Positions 35,756-44,488 of a DNA stretch of 64,000 nucleotides are shown here, piece after piece. Position 1 is the stretch's first letter. Every line of letters begins with the position of its first letter. The notes under the pieces are model-generated. The model did no database searches. It had not been told where the DNA came from and worked only from the letters and a program-made list of their open reading frames with translations. The stretch is taken from assembly GCA_021792555.1 (NCBI GenBank), contig JAJYUL010000007.1, positions 44,221-108,220 on the forward strand. Reading direction: 5' to 3'. The DNA comes from Pseudomonadota bacterium (GTDB lineage Bacteria; Pseudomonadota; Gammaproteobacteria; Steroidobacterales; Steroidobacteraceae). A program made the position numbers and the translations under genes.

Positions 35756-36814
35756 ATGGACGCCGAAATCCCCGTAAATGCCGATGCCCTGACCTACCCG
35801 TTTGCCGCGGCACCGCAACCGGGCAGCGCCCGCGAAATCGCCCCCGGCGTGCTTTGGCTGCGCATGCCGCTGCCCATGGCGCTCGATCACATCAATGTCT
35901 GGGCGCTCGCGGAAGCAGACGGGTGGACAGTCATCGACACTGGAATGCACACCGGCGCGAGCGAAGCGGCCTGGCAGAAAGCCTTGGCGCAGCCGCTCGG
36001 CGGACGGCCCGTCAGACGCGTCGTGTGCACGCACATGCATCCAGATCACGTCGGGATGGCCGGGTGGCTGACTCACCGGTTCGACTGCCCGCTGTGGATG
36101 ACCCGTCTGGAGTATGTCACCTGTCGGATGCTGGTCGGCGACACGCAGCGCGAGGCCCCGCCGGACGCCGTGCGCTTCTATCAGGCCTGCGGCTGGGATG
36201 CGCAGGCCCTGGCGCACTACCAGGCGCGCTTCGGCAGCTTCGGCAAGCGAATCTTTCCGTTGCCGAGCAGCTTCCAGCGCATCAGCGACGGCGATACCGT
36301 TGAGATCGGTGGCCGCCCGTGGCGTGCGCTGATCGGCCGGGGGCACTCGCCCGAGCACCTGTGCCTGTACTGCCCCGAGCTCGCGCTGCTGATATCCGGC
36401 GATCAGGTTCTACCGCGCATCAGCTCCAATGTGTCCGTCTTCCCGACCGAACCTGCGGCCGATCCGCTGGCAGAGTGGCTCGCCTCCCTGAGCGAGCTGC
36501 GCCAGCGCATCCCCGATGAAGTTCTGGTGCTGCCCGCGCACAATGAACCGTTCCGCGGACTGCACGCCCGCCTGGAGAAACTCACTGCCCGGCATGAACA
36601 GGCGCTCGCGCGGGTGCTGGAGGCGCTCGGCGAGCCGCAGCGCGTGATCGATCTGTTTGCGCTGCTGTTCCGCCGCCCGATCGCCGCGGACGCTCTCACT
36701 CTGGCGACCGGAGAGACCCTGGCGCACCTGAATTACCTGCAGCGGCGCGGTCACATCACCCGGGAGCTGCGCGATGGGGTCTGCTGGTACCAGACCCGCA
36801 CCGTTCGCACTTAG
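35756..36814 (+). CDS. Metallo-beta-lactamase-fold hydrolase
   Basis: A 352-residue MBL-fold protein. Metal motifs are VCTHMHPDHVGMAG (HxHxDH), GRGHSPEHLCLY, ISGDQVLP (bridging Asp) and PAHNEPFRG. The extra C-terminal helical region, about 80 residues, fits the group of MBL hydrolases often found in aromatic and CoA-ester degradation clusters, where a thioesterase or lactonase role is usual. The substrate is not evident. It lies 118 bp after the TetR gene on the same strand, so co-transcription is possible. Confidence 0.88.
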   Translation: MDAEIPVNADALTYPFAAAPQPGSAREIAPGVLWLRMPLPMALDHINVWALAEADGWTVIDTGMHTGASEAAWQKALAQPLGGRPVRRVVCTHMHPDHVGMAGWLTHRFDCPLWMTRLEYVTCRMLVGDTQREAPPDAVRFYQACGWDAQALAHYQARFGSFGKRIFPLPSSFQRISDGDTVEIGGRPWRALIGRGHSPEHLCLYCPELALLISGDQVLPRISSNVSVFPTEPAADPLAEWLASLSELRQRIPDEVLVLPAHNEPFRGLHARLEKLTARHEQALARVLEALGEPQRVIDLFALLFRRPIAADALTLATGETLAHLNYLQRRGHITRELRDGVCWYQTRTVRT

Positions 36815-36832
36815 TCCGCACCGGGACGGCAC

Positions 36833-38017
36833 TCAGACACGCTCGAATATGGCTGCAATCCCCTGCCCACCGCCAATGCACATCGTGACGAGCGCATAGC
36901 GCCCGCCAATACGCTGCAGTTCGTACAGGGCTTTGGTCGTCAGAATGGCGCCCGTTGCCCCGACCGGGTGCCCCAACGAAATCCCGGAACCGTTCGGATT
37001 GACCTTTTCCGGATCGAACTGCAATTCCTGCGCCACGGCGCAGGCTTGCGCCGCAAACGCCTCGTTTGACTCGATCACATCCAGGTCTGCGAGCGCAAGG
37101 CCGGCCCGGGCGAGGGCGCGCCTCGTTGCCGGAACCGGCCCGATTCCCATCAGTGCCGGCTCAACACCCGCGTGCGCATAGGCCACCAGCCGCGCAAGCG
37201 GCCGCAGCCCGAGCGCCTCAACCTTCTGCCCGCTGGCGAGCAGCACGGCCGCAGCGCCGTCGTTGATGCCCGAGGCGTTACCGGCCGTCACCGTACCGTC
37301 CTTCTTGAACACCGGCTCCATCCTGGCGAGTTGCTCGACTGTCACCTCTGCACGGACATGCTCGTCAACCTCGAAACTCACTCGGCCTTTGCGGCTCGCC
37401 ACCTCCACCGGCACGATCTGGCTCTTGAAACGACCCTCCGCGATGGCGCGCGCCGCACGGCGCTGGCTCTGCACCGCCAGCTCATCCTGTGCACGACGAT
37501 CGATCCCGTAGCGCGCCGCGACATTCTCGGCGGTGATCCCCATGTGTATTCTCTGGAATGGATCGTGCAGAATCCCGCTCATGTAGTCCTGCATCTCGAC
37601 GTCGCCCATACGCGCGCCCCAACGAGCCGCAGACAGCAGATAGGGACCGCGACTCATCGCCTCGGCGCCCGCACCGAGCGCGACCTGCGCATCACCCAGC
37701 AGAATGGTCTGCGCGGCCGAAACGATCGCCTGCAGCCCCGAGCCGCACAGACGATTGACGTTGAACGCCGGTGTCTCTTTGGGAATTTCCGCGCGTATCG
37801 CGGCAACGCGACCGAGGTAAGCATCGCGCGGCTCGGTCGGGATGACGTTCCCCATCACCACGTGGTCTATTTCCTGCGGCGCAACCCCGCCGCGCTCGAG
37901 CACCGCACGCACCACCACGGTGGCCAGATCAGCGAGCGGAACTCCCTTCAATGCGCCGCCGAAACTGCCGATGGCAGTGCGCACCGCGGCAACGACGAAA
38001 ACTTCGGGCTGTTGCAT
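36833..38017 (-). CDS. Acetyl-CoA C-acyltransferase (thiolase), FadA-like
   Basis: A 394-residue type II thiolase with all catalytic residues: Cys91 in NRLCGSGLQAI, His in GISLGHPVGATGA and the C-terminal Cys in TMCIGGGQG. It cleaves 3-oxoacyl-CoA with CoA. It is the last gene after fadB, enoyl-CoA hydratase and reductase genes, 172 bp after the latter; that gap shows no operator copy. It is the natural partner of the FadB protein. Confidence 0.92.
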   Translation of the reverse strand: MQQPEVFVVAAVRTAIGSFGGALKGVPLADLATVVVRAVLERGGVAPQEIDHVVMGNVIPTEPRDAYLGRVAAIRAEIPKETPAFNVNRLCGSGLQAIVSAAQTILLGDAQVALGAGAEAMSRGPYLLSAARWGARMGDVEMQDYMSGILHDPFQRIHMGITAENVAARYGIDRRAQDELAVQSQRRAARAIAEGRFKSQIVPVEVASRKGRVSFEVDEHVRAEVTVEQLARMEPVFKKDGTVTAGNASGINDGAAAVLLASGQKVEALGLRPLARLVAYAHAGVEPALMGIGPVPATRRALARAGLALADLDVIESNEAFAAQACAVAQELQFDPEKVNPNGSGISLGHPVGATGAILTTKALYELQRIGGRYALVTMCIGGGQGIAAIFERV

Positions 38018-38189
38018 CTCGCTCTCTCCAGAAGATCAGATTGACGGTTGGTGACGTTCACGGCGGCGCGTTCTTGAGACTGCGCACTGACCTCGCGCCG
38101 CGGTGGGACCGTCGGTTATCGATAGCTGCGCAGATCTTCGGCTGGCCGGCACCGCACACTGCTGCTGCCGTCCTTCGCCGTACACACTG

Positions 38190-39452
38190 TCAGCACAGCG
38201 CCTTCAGCGGCACACTCGGGTCCGCCAGCCGCCGCACGTCCGGATGCGCCCGCGCGGCGATCAGCCGGCGCGCGGCCATCTGGTCCTGCGGGCGGTTGAC
38301 CGTCTCAATGGCGCGCAGCTCCCCGTCCCGCAGGTAGCAGACACTGAACGCTGCCGCGGCGGGATCGCCGCGCAGCACGAGAGAATCGTTTCCGTCACCG
38401 AGGCCGATAATGATCAGCTTCAGATCGTACTGATCGGACCAAAACCACGGCACCTTGTCGTGTACCGTATCGATTCCGATCATATTGAGTGCTGCGCTGG
38501 CTGCCTGCTCGATGGCGTTATCGACCGATTCAAGGCGCAGCCGGCGCCCGTAATGCGCGTTCGGATGATTGCTGCAGTCCCCCGCGGCGAAGATCATCGG
38601 ATCGGAGGTACGGCAGTGATCATCCACCCTGATGCCGTTCTCGCAGACGAGCCCTGCAGCGCGTGCCAGCTCGTCCGCCGGCTGCACCCCCACTCCGCTC
38701 AGCACCAGATCCGCCGCGTAGTGCGCACCATCCTCGGTCACGACCCGGCCAACCCGGCTGCCCGCGCCGCTTGGTTCCAGTGCACGCACCTTCGCATTAC
38801 ACACAATTCGTGCCCCATGCCCCTCGTGCTGCGCCTGATAGAATGCGGACACGCTGGGACTGACCACCCGGCTCATCACCCGTCCGGCGAGCTCGAGCAC
38901 CACCACCTGTAGGCCGAGCTCGCAGGCGGTGGCAGCCGCTTCCAGCCCGATGTATCCCCCGCCGACCACCACCAGACGCCCGCCGCGAACGATCTGGCTG
39001 CGGATCCGCTCGACATCGGCGATGCTGCGCAGCACACACACACCCTCGAGTTCGGCCCCGGGCACCTCGAGCCGGCGCGCCCGACAGCCCGTGGCGAGCA
39101 GCAGCGCATCGTAGGGCAGCGTCGAACCATCATCGAGACGCACCCGCTGCTCACGCCGCAGAATCTCCTCGACCCGGCGGCCGAGCCGGACATCGACGTT
39201 GTGACTTGCGTAGAACTGCGCGGGACGCAGCAACAGCCGCTCGCGCTCGATCCCGCCTGCCAGGTACTTCTTCGAGAGCGGTGGGCGTTGATAGGGCAGC
39301 CATGGCTCCTCGCCGATGAGGCTCAGACGGCCGGTGAAGCCACTGCGCCGCAGTGTATCAACCGCCTGAGCGGCCGCTTGCCCCGCGCCGACGATCACGA
39401 TGTTTTCCGGCACCGCCCGCACCTCCGCTGACCCCACTGCCGGTACACTCAA
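38190..39452 (-). CDS. FAD-dependent ferredoxin reductase for the Rieske oxygenases
   Basis: A 420-residue pyridine-nucleotide-disulfide-oxidoreductase-fold protein of the BphA4/rubredoxin reductase type. FAD motif IVIVGAGQAAAQAVDTLR, PYQRPPLSKKYLAG, NAD motif VVVGGGYIGLEAAATA and the FAD-binding AAGDCSNHPN are visible. It would reduce the Rieske ferredoxin at 55899-56246. The track start is TTG, overlapping the hydratase stop as TTGA; a GTG ten codons later is an alternative. Confidence 0.9.
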   Translation of the reverse strand: MSVPAVGSAEVRAVPENIVIVGAGQAAAQAVDTLRRSGFTGRLSLIGEEPWLPYQRPPLSKKYLAGGIERERLLLRPAQFYASHNVDVRLGRRVEEILRREQRVRLDDGSTLPYDALLLATGCRARRLEVPGAELEGVCVLRSIADVERIRSQIVRGGRLVVVGGGYIGLEAAATACELGLQVVVLELAGRVMSRVVSPSVSAFYQAQHEGHGARIVCNAKVRALEPSGAGSRVGRVVTEDGAHYAADLVLSGVGVQPADELARAAGLVCENGIRVDDHCRTSDPMIFAAGDCSNHPNAHYGRRLRLESVDNAIEQAASAALNMIGIDTVHDKVPWFWSDQYDLKLIIIGLGDGNDSLVLRGDPAAAAFSVCYLRDGELRAIETVNRPQDQMAARRLIAARAHPDVRRLADPSVPLKALC

Positions 39453-40249
39453 TCGAGCGCCGCGGAACGGAAGTCCGGCCGGCGCTTGCCGCTGAAGGCC
39501 GCGATGCCTTCGCGGAAGTGCCCCGTGCCGCCGAGGTCGGCAATCGATCGCGCTTCGTGCTCGAGGTGCGTCTCGAGACTCGCATCGAAGCTCGCGACCA
39601 ACAGCCGGCGGGTTGCCCCGAGCGCGCGCGTGGCGGCATCGGCAAGCTGGCGCGCCTGCGCCGCTGCGCTTGTGAGCAGCGCCTGATCATCCACCGCCTG
39701 CGTGACCAGGCCAATGCGCTCGGCTTCCTCGGCGGGCACCCGCCGATTTGTCAGCATCAGCTCCTGTGCACGCCGCAGCCCGATCAGCCGGGGCAGAAGC
39801 CAGGTGCAGCCGCCATCGGGCGAGAGCCCGATGTGGGTGTATGCCAGGGTGAAATGCGCCGCGCGCGCCGCGAGCACGATGTCGCCCAACACCGCCAGAC
39901 CGACGCCCGCCCCGGCCGCCGGCCCATTCACCGCCGTCACCAGCGGCTTGTCCATGCGGGCGAAGCGGGCAATCGCCATGTGCAGATAGCCGGTCAACTC
40001 CTTGATCAGCGCGGGCGCGCCTGCCCCGGCGGCCGTAAATGCCTGAATATCCCCGCCGGCGCAGAACATACGACCGGCTGCGCTCAGCAGCACGCAGCGT
40101 ACCGCATCATCCTCGTCACAGCGTATCGAGGCCTCCATCAGCGCGCGCGCGAGCGGTACGTTGAGCGAGTTGCCGGCAGCGGGACGGTTCAGCGTCACTC
40201 GCGCGATACCGGACTCAACCTCGACGAGCAACGGATCGTTCTCACTCAT
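39449..40249 (-). CDS. Enoyl-CoA hydratase/isomerase, PaaG-like
   Basis: A 266-residue crotonase. The oxyanion-hole segments are FCAGGDIQAF and GPAAGAGVGLAVLGDIV. At the second catalytic position the sequence LSPDGGCTWLLPRLIG has Asp rather than Glu, as in PaaG-type ring enoyl-CoA isomerases. The C-terminal FREGIAAFSGKRRPDF is typical. The ATG overlaps the fadB stop by four bases. Confidence 0.9.
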   Translation of the reverse strand: MSENDPLLVEVESGIARVTLNRPAAGNSLNVPLARALMEASIRCDEDDAVRCVLLSAAGRMFCAGGDIQAFTAAGAGAPALIKELTGYLHMAIARFARMDKPLVTAVNGPAAGAGVGLAVLGDIVLAARAAHFTLAYTHIGLSPDGGCTWLLPRLIGLRRAQELMLTNRRVPAEEAERIGLVTQAVDDQALLTSAAAQARQLADAATRALGATRRLLVASFDASLETHLEHEARSIADLGGTGHFREGIAAFSGKRRPDFRSAALD

Positions 40250-42390
40250 GAGCGGCTGTCTCCAGTGAAATAACGCTCACCGCGCGCGCCCATCGCGCGC
40301 ATCCGGGCGGTCGGGCGGTACAACTGACCGAGCGCCTGATATGTATCACAGCGCGCGACGATCTGCCGCAGCCCGAACCAGTCGGCATACTTCAAGGTCC
40401 CCCCGGCGTGGCGCGGGAAGCCCAGGCCCAGCACCAAAGCAAGATCGAGCTCTTGCGGCGATTCGACCACGCCCTCCTCGAGGCACAGCGCTGCCTCGAT
40501 GAGCAGCGGCAACATCAATCGTTCGATGATTTCCTGATCGGTAAAGCGGCGCAAACCGTCCCGGCACACCGGGGCGAGCAGTTGTGTAACCGCGGGATCC
40601 GCTCGTTTGAGCGGCTTGCCCTTCGGATCGGCTTCATAGCGGTAATATCCGGCGCCGTTTTTCTGGCCGCGCCGACCGGCCTGCACCAGCAGCTCGATGG
40701 CAGTCGCCTCGTCCTGCGCGAAGCGCAGCGGAAAGCCGGCGCTGATCACCTTGATGACGCGCAGCATGGTGTCCAGCCCGATGACGTCCTGCAGATATGC
40801 CGGACCCATCGGCCAGCCGAACTTCTCCATGACTCGGTCGACTTGTTGGAAGTCGGCGCCATCGCGCAGCGCGCTGAAGTATCCGAGCAGGTAGGCGGTG
40901 AAGATTCGGTTGACGAGAAAGCCCGGGCAATCCTCGACCACTATTGGCGTCTTGCCGAGCGCGCCGGCGAGAGCGACCGCCGCGCCGACGGCTTGCGGGC
41001 TGGTGCGCGGGCCGCGCACGATTTCCACCAGCGGCATGAGCGGGACCGGATTGAAGAAGTGCATGCCGAGGAAATTTTCCGGTCGCGACAGGCCGGCGGC
41101 GAGGCTGTGAATCGACAACGAGGACGTATTCGAGGCAATCAGCGTCGCCGGTCCCACCTGCCGCTGCAGGTCGGCCAGCACACCGGTCTTGATCGACATG
41201 TCCTCGATGACCGCTTCGATGACCAGATCGAGCTGCGCAAAGCCCTCGTAGTCCGCTTGCGGCCGAATGGCTTCGAGTACTGCCTGGGCCTGCGCGTCGC
41301 GGATGCGTCCGGCGTGCAACTGCTTATCGAGCTGCTTGCGCGCCTCGGCCATTCCGCGCTCGAGCGCTCCGGGGGCAATGTCCATCATCACCACCTGCCT
41401 GCCGTGCGCTGCGGCGGTGTAGGCAATACCCCCGCCCATGATTCCCGCGCCGACCACTCCGAGGCGCTGCAGGGCGCGCTCGCCTGAGCTCCGCGCACGT
41501 ACCTTTGCCTTCACGTACTGTTCATTGATGAACAACTGCACGAGCGCCGCTGCCGCCTGGGTACGCGCAATTCGGCCAAAGGCATAACTTTCCTGCCGCA
41601 GCGCGGCATCGCGGTCCAGGTTTGCGCAGGCGACCAGCAACTCCAGAGCGGCGAGCGGGGCCGGCTGCCGCTCCGCTTCACGCCCGAGGCGCTCGCGCGC
41701 CGCCTGCACCGCGGTGTGGTCCAGTGCGAATGGACCGCGGCGCATCTCGCGCCGCGCTCGCCATGCATCGCAGCTCATTGCCTCGCGCAGCTGGCGCAGC
41801 GCAGCAGCGCGCAATTGCTCCGGCTCTACGGCCTGATCGATCACCCCGCCGGCGAGCGCCTGCGCCGCGGAATGCGCTTTGCCGGTGGTGATCCACTCGA
41901 TGGCCAACGCTGCACCCGCAATGCGCGGCAGCCGCACCGTGCCGCCATATCCCGGAAACAGACCGAGACGCACTTCCGGAAGGCCGAGCTGCGCCGTCAG
42001 CGCCGCCAGCCGGTAGTCGCTCGCGAGGGCCATTTCGAGGCCGCCTCCCAAGGCGACACCGTTGATCGCCGCCACGATGGGTACCTCGAGGTCCTCGAAG
42101 TCGCGGAACACGGCGCTCTGTGCCGCGATATGGGCCGCGATCTGCTCCTCCTCGTGGGCGAACAGCGCGGTGAACTCGAAGATATCCGCACCGACGATGA
42201 ACCCGCTCTTGGCGCTCGTCACCAACACGCCGCGCAGCTGCGGCCAGGCGCGCAGCTGCCCGGTCGCGGTGCGCAGCTCCGCTATGGTGCGCACATCGAA
42301 TTTGTTGATCGCTTCGCCGCGCCGCTCAAAGCACAGCTCCACGATGCCCTCCTCGTGCGGCACCAACCGGATCGACTCACCTGTGAACAT
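40246..42390 (-). CDS. fadB: Fatty-acid oxidation complex alpha subunit, FadB type
   Basis: A 714-residue bifunctional enoyl-CoA hydratase/3-hydroxyacyl-CoA dehydrogenase. The N-terminal half is a crotonase (SGFIVGADIFEF, NGVALGGGLEMALASDYRLA, GLPEVRLGLFPGYGGTVRLPR). The second half has the NAD motif LGVVGAGIMGGGIAYTAAAHG, SNTSSLSI and GMHFFNPVPLMPLVEIV. The track start at 42462 adds 24 unrelated residues; the ATG at 42390 gives the usual MxxGxxxxLxxxEDGIxEL-type beginning and normal length. It starts the fadB-hydratase-reductase-thiolase series. Confidence 0.93.
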   Translation of the reverse strand: MFTGESIRLVPHEEGIVELCFERRGEAINKFDVRTIAELRTATGQLRAWPQLRGVLVTSAKSGFIVGADIFEFTALFAHEEEQIAAHIAAQSAVFRDFEDLEVPIVAAINGVALGGGLEMALASDYRLAALTAQLGLPEVRLGLFPGYGGTVRLPRIAGAALAIEWITTGKAHSAAQALAGGVIDQAVEPEQLRAAALRQLREAMSCDAWRARREMRRGPFALDHTAVQAARERLGREAERQPAPLAALELLVACANLDRDAALRQESYAFGRIARTQAAAALVQLFINEQYVKAKVRARSSGERALQRLGVVGAGIMGGGIAYTAAAHGRQVVMMDIAPGALERGMAEARKQLDKQLHAGRIRDAQAQAVLEAIRPQADYEGFAQLDLVIEAVIEDMSIKTGVLADLQRQVGPATLIASNTSSLSIHSLAAGLSRPENFLGMHFFNPVPLMPLVEIVRGPRTSPQAVGAAVALAGALGKTPIVVEDCPGFLVNRIFTAYLLGYFSALRDGADFQQVDRVMEKFGWPMGPAYLQDVIGLDTMLRVIKVISAGFPLRFAQDEATAIELLVQAGRRGQKNGAGYYRYEADPKGKPLKRADPAVTQLLAPVCRDGLRRFTDQEIIERLMLPLLIEAALCLEEGVVESPQELDLALVLGLGFPRHAGGTLKYADWFGLRQIVARCDTYQALGQLYRPTARMRAMGARGERYFTGDSRS

Positions 42391-42512
42391 AGTGCATATC
42401 CATTCAGCCTCGGCGACCTCTGCCCAATCCGCCCCGCACCTCTCGCGCAGCGCTGCGGGCACGAGCCGGCGCCGCGAGCGCGCACGGGGCCGCGGAAAAT
42501 ACTACTATAAAC

Positions 42513-42530
42513 AAACCGGCGTGCTTGTTT
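42513..42530. promoter_or_regulatory. Island operator copy A: AAACCGGCGTGCTTGTTT
   Basis: Near-palindrome in the 193-bp gap between divergent fadB and the AhpD-like gene. A TATAGT -10 on the minus strand begins three bases beyond it, so it should block fadB transcription; it may also serve the plus-strand gene. Confidence 0.62.
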
Positions 42531-42583
42531 TTTTTACGCTATCATGTCAACGTGCAATGCATCCAGCGCGCGGAGGCCATCAG

Positions 42584-43162
42584 ATGTCCGAGACACTGCT
42601 CACCCGCATAGACCGAGACCGGCTGGAGCCGGACTGGCGTAGCGCTTGGGATACGCTGCATCAGCTGACCGGGTCGGCGACGTTCATCGAGGTGTTTGCG
42701 CAGGCGCCGCAGGTCCTCGACTTCGTCATGGACAAGTTCTACGCGCGGCTGTTCTTTGGCGGCGCCGTCGAGCAGCGCTACAAGCAGCTCGCGCGACTGA
42801 AACTCTCGCTGCTGCACGGCTGCCAGACCTGCAACAAACAAAATATCCCGGGCGCTCTCGCCGCCGGCTTCACTCGCCAGCAGGTCGATGCACTCATCAC
42901 GGCTGACAATGCAACCTTCGCACCGGCCGAGCGCGCCGTCATCCGCTACGCCGAGCAGGTGGCATTGACCAATATGGACGGCCGGCTGACCCCGGAACTG
43001 TACAGCGAGTTGCGCGCGCACTTCAGCGAGGCACAGATCCTCGAGCTCGGCACTGTCATGGCGGTCATTGCCGGCATGGCCAAGTTGTCCTTCGTGCTCG
43101 ATGTCGTCGATCGCGAGGATTATTGCCCGTTTGCGACCGAGGCGGCGCCGGCATCCTGCTGA
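42584..43162 (+). CDS. AhpD/carboxymuconolactone-decarboxylase-family protein
   Basis: About 192 residues with the AhpD-like helical core and a redox-type CxxC in LLHGCQTCNKQNIPGALAAG. The C-terminal LGTVMAVIAGMAKLSFVLDVV is family-typical. Members are alkylhydroperoxidases or gamma-carboxymuconolactone decarboxylases; the CxxC favours a peroxidase-like role, possibly protection during oxygenase activity. The ATG at 42584 has GGAGG eight bases upstream. Single-gene unit opposite fadB. Confidence 0.85.
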   Translation: MSETLLTRIDRDRLEPDWRSAWDTLHQLTGSATFIEVFAQAPQVLDFVMDKFYARLFFGGAVEQRYKQLARLKLSLLHGCQTCNKQNIPGALAAGFTRQQVDALITADNATFAPAERAVIRYAEQVALTNMDGRLTPELYSELRAHFSEAQILELGTVMAVIAGMAKLSFVLDVVDREDYCPFATEAAPASC

Positions 43163-43166
43163 GCGC

Positions 43167-43691
43167 TTACTGGGGGGTGCGCACCGGCTCGCGCCCGTCC
43201 CACTCGAGCGCCGCCGCGCGCATCTGCGCAAAGAATGCCCGCGCTCCGGCGCTGGCATCGATCAGTTCGATCATGCCGCCCGGATGGTGATCCGTCTCGA
43301 CATACGCGAAGCGCATGCCCGCGGCGCTGCCCTGCAGCACCGGCTTCACTCCGAGGAGCGCCAGCTCCGCCAGATCCGCATCCAACGCATTACTCATGAC
43401 GCCCATATGATGCAGCCCGGCCCCGCGCGCCAGGGCAAACTCGCGGTAGATCGATGGGCTGGCGTCGTGCTGGCGGATCAGCTCGATCTGCAGATCGCCC
43501 CAGTAGGCGATCGCCACCGTCAGATCGATCGGTGGCGCGGGCTGGCCGCGGAACATCAGGTTGCGAAAGCCGATGTGATCAAAGCGGAAAAAAGGCCCGA
43601 CGCGCATCACCTGCGTCCAGTGCGCGATCGCCTGCTCCAGATCATCGACCACGAACGCATTCTGCATCACCGGTCCGAGAATTCGTCTCAT
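43167..43691 (-). CDS. VOC-family (glyoxalase/epimerase-fold) protein
   Basis: A 174-residue protein with two beta-alpha-beta-beta-beta modules: QNAFVVDDLEQAIAHWTQVMRVGPFF and GLHHMGVMSNALDADLAEL. The His-Glu pattern (HHMGV, GGMIELID) fits a metal site like that of methylmalonyl-CoA epimerase or glyoxalase. It would act on a CoA ester or ring-cleavage intermediate. Last gene of the Rieske-3 operon; its ATG overlaps the ThuA stop. Confidence 0.85.
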   Translation of the reverse strand: MRRILGPVMQNAFVVDDLEQAIAHWTQVMRVGPFFRFDHIGFRNLMFRGQPAPPIDLTVAIAYWGDLQIELIRQHDASPSIYREFALARGAGLHHMGVMSNALDADLAELALLGVKPVLQGSAAGMRFAYVETDHHPGGMIELIDASAGARAFFAQMRAAALEWDGREPVRTPQ

Positions 43692-44479
43692 GAGCCCCCC
43701 GGACCCGCGTCATCTTGCGGCTCCTGCAGGCGCGCCACCCAGCGAATGCCGCGCCGCAGCAGCTCGTAATACACGGGAGACTCCCAGCTGCACCGCTCGA
43801 GATGCGGATACTCCTGAAGCAGCGGCTGCATGTCGTAGCGCCCCCGGCAATGCCCGAGCGTCAGATAGAGCACTGAACCGGCACCATGGTGGTGCAGGTA
43901 GAGCACCGGCCGCGGCTCATCGGAGAACCAGTCGCGGCGCACGAACTCACCGCGCGCCTTGCCGTTGTAGCGGGTTTCGAGCAGCACGTGGTTCGGCCCG
44001 TACAGCTCGGCAAGATACAGCTCATCCGTCACCCTGAAGTTCTCGATGCCCTGCACCAACGGATGCTGCGGGTCGCTAACCCGGACCTCGTACTCGAGCA
44101 GCGGCGGATGGGCGACAAACTGACTGCCGAGCACTCGGGTGAGCACAGGCATGCAGTCCGGTGCATCCACCTTACCCTCGGGCGTCCACTGCAGGATCGA
44201 ATTGGTGCCGTGCAGTGCAAACCACCGCCCGCCGCGCGCGACGTACTCGGCGAGCGCCTGCTGCTGCGGCTCGTCCGGGCGCACATCGCAGGTGTAGCTG
44301 ACCAGCGCATCCGCCGCGCCGATCGCCGCGATGTCGTCGTAATTTTCCGCCACCCGGACCCGGATACGCTCGTGCTCGTGCAGCAGGCCGAGGATCTGCA
44401 GCCGCGCGAAGTCGAAATCGTGGTAGCGGCCACCCACCACAAAATACACGTTGATTCTGCCGCCTGCCACGCCGTGCAC
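43688..44479 (-). CDS. ThuA-domain protein
   Basis: A 263-residue protein of the ThuA (trehalose-utilisation/class I glutamine-amidotransferase-like) fold: VYFVVGGRYHDFDFARLQIL, ADALVSYTCDVRPDEPQQQALAEYVARGGRWFALHGTN and PVLYLHHHGAGSVLYLTLGHCRGRYD. The biochemical role of ThuA proteins is unclear. Its presence between a Rieske oxygenase and a VOC gene suggests a step on a hydroxylated intermediate. The start is GTG. Confidence 0.85.
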   Translation of the reverse strand: MHGVAGGRINVYFVVGGRYHDFDFARLQILGLLHEHERIRVRVAENYDDIAAIGAADALVSYTCDVRPDEPQQQALAEYVARGGRWFALHGTNSILQWTPEGKVDAPDCMPVLTRVLGSQFVAHPPLLEYEVRVSDPQHPLVQGIENFRVTDELYLAELYGPNHVLLETRYNGKARGEFVRRDWFSDEPRPVLYLHHHGAGSVLYLTLGHCRGRYDMQPLLQEYPHLERCSWESPVYYELLRRGIRWVARLQEPQDDAGPGGS

Positions 44480-44488
44480 CCCGACCGA

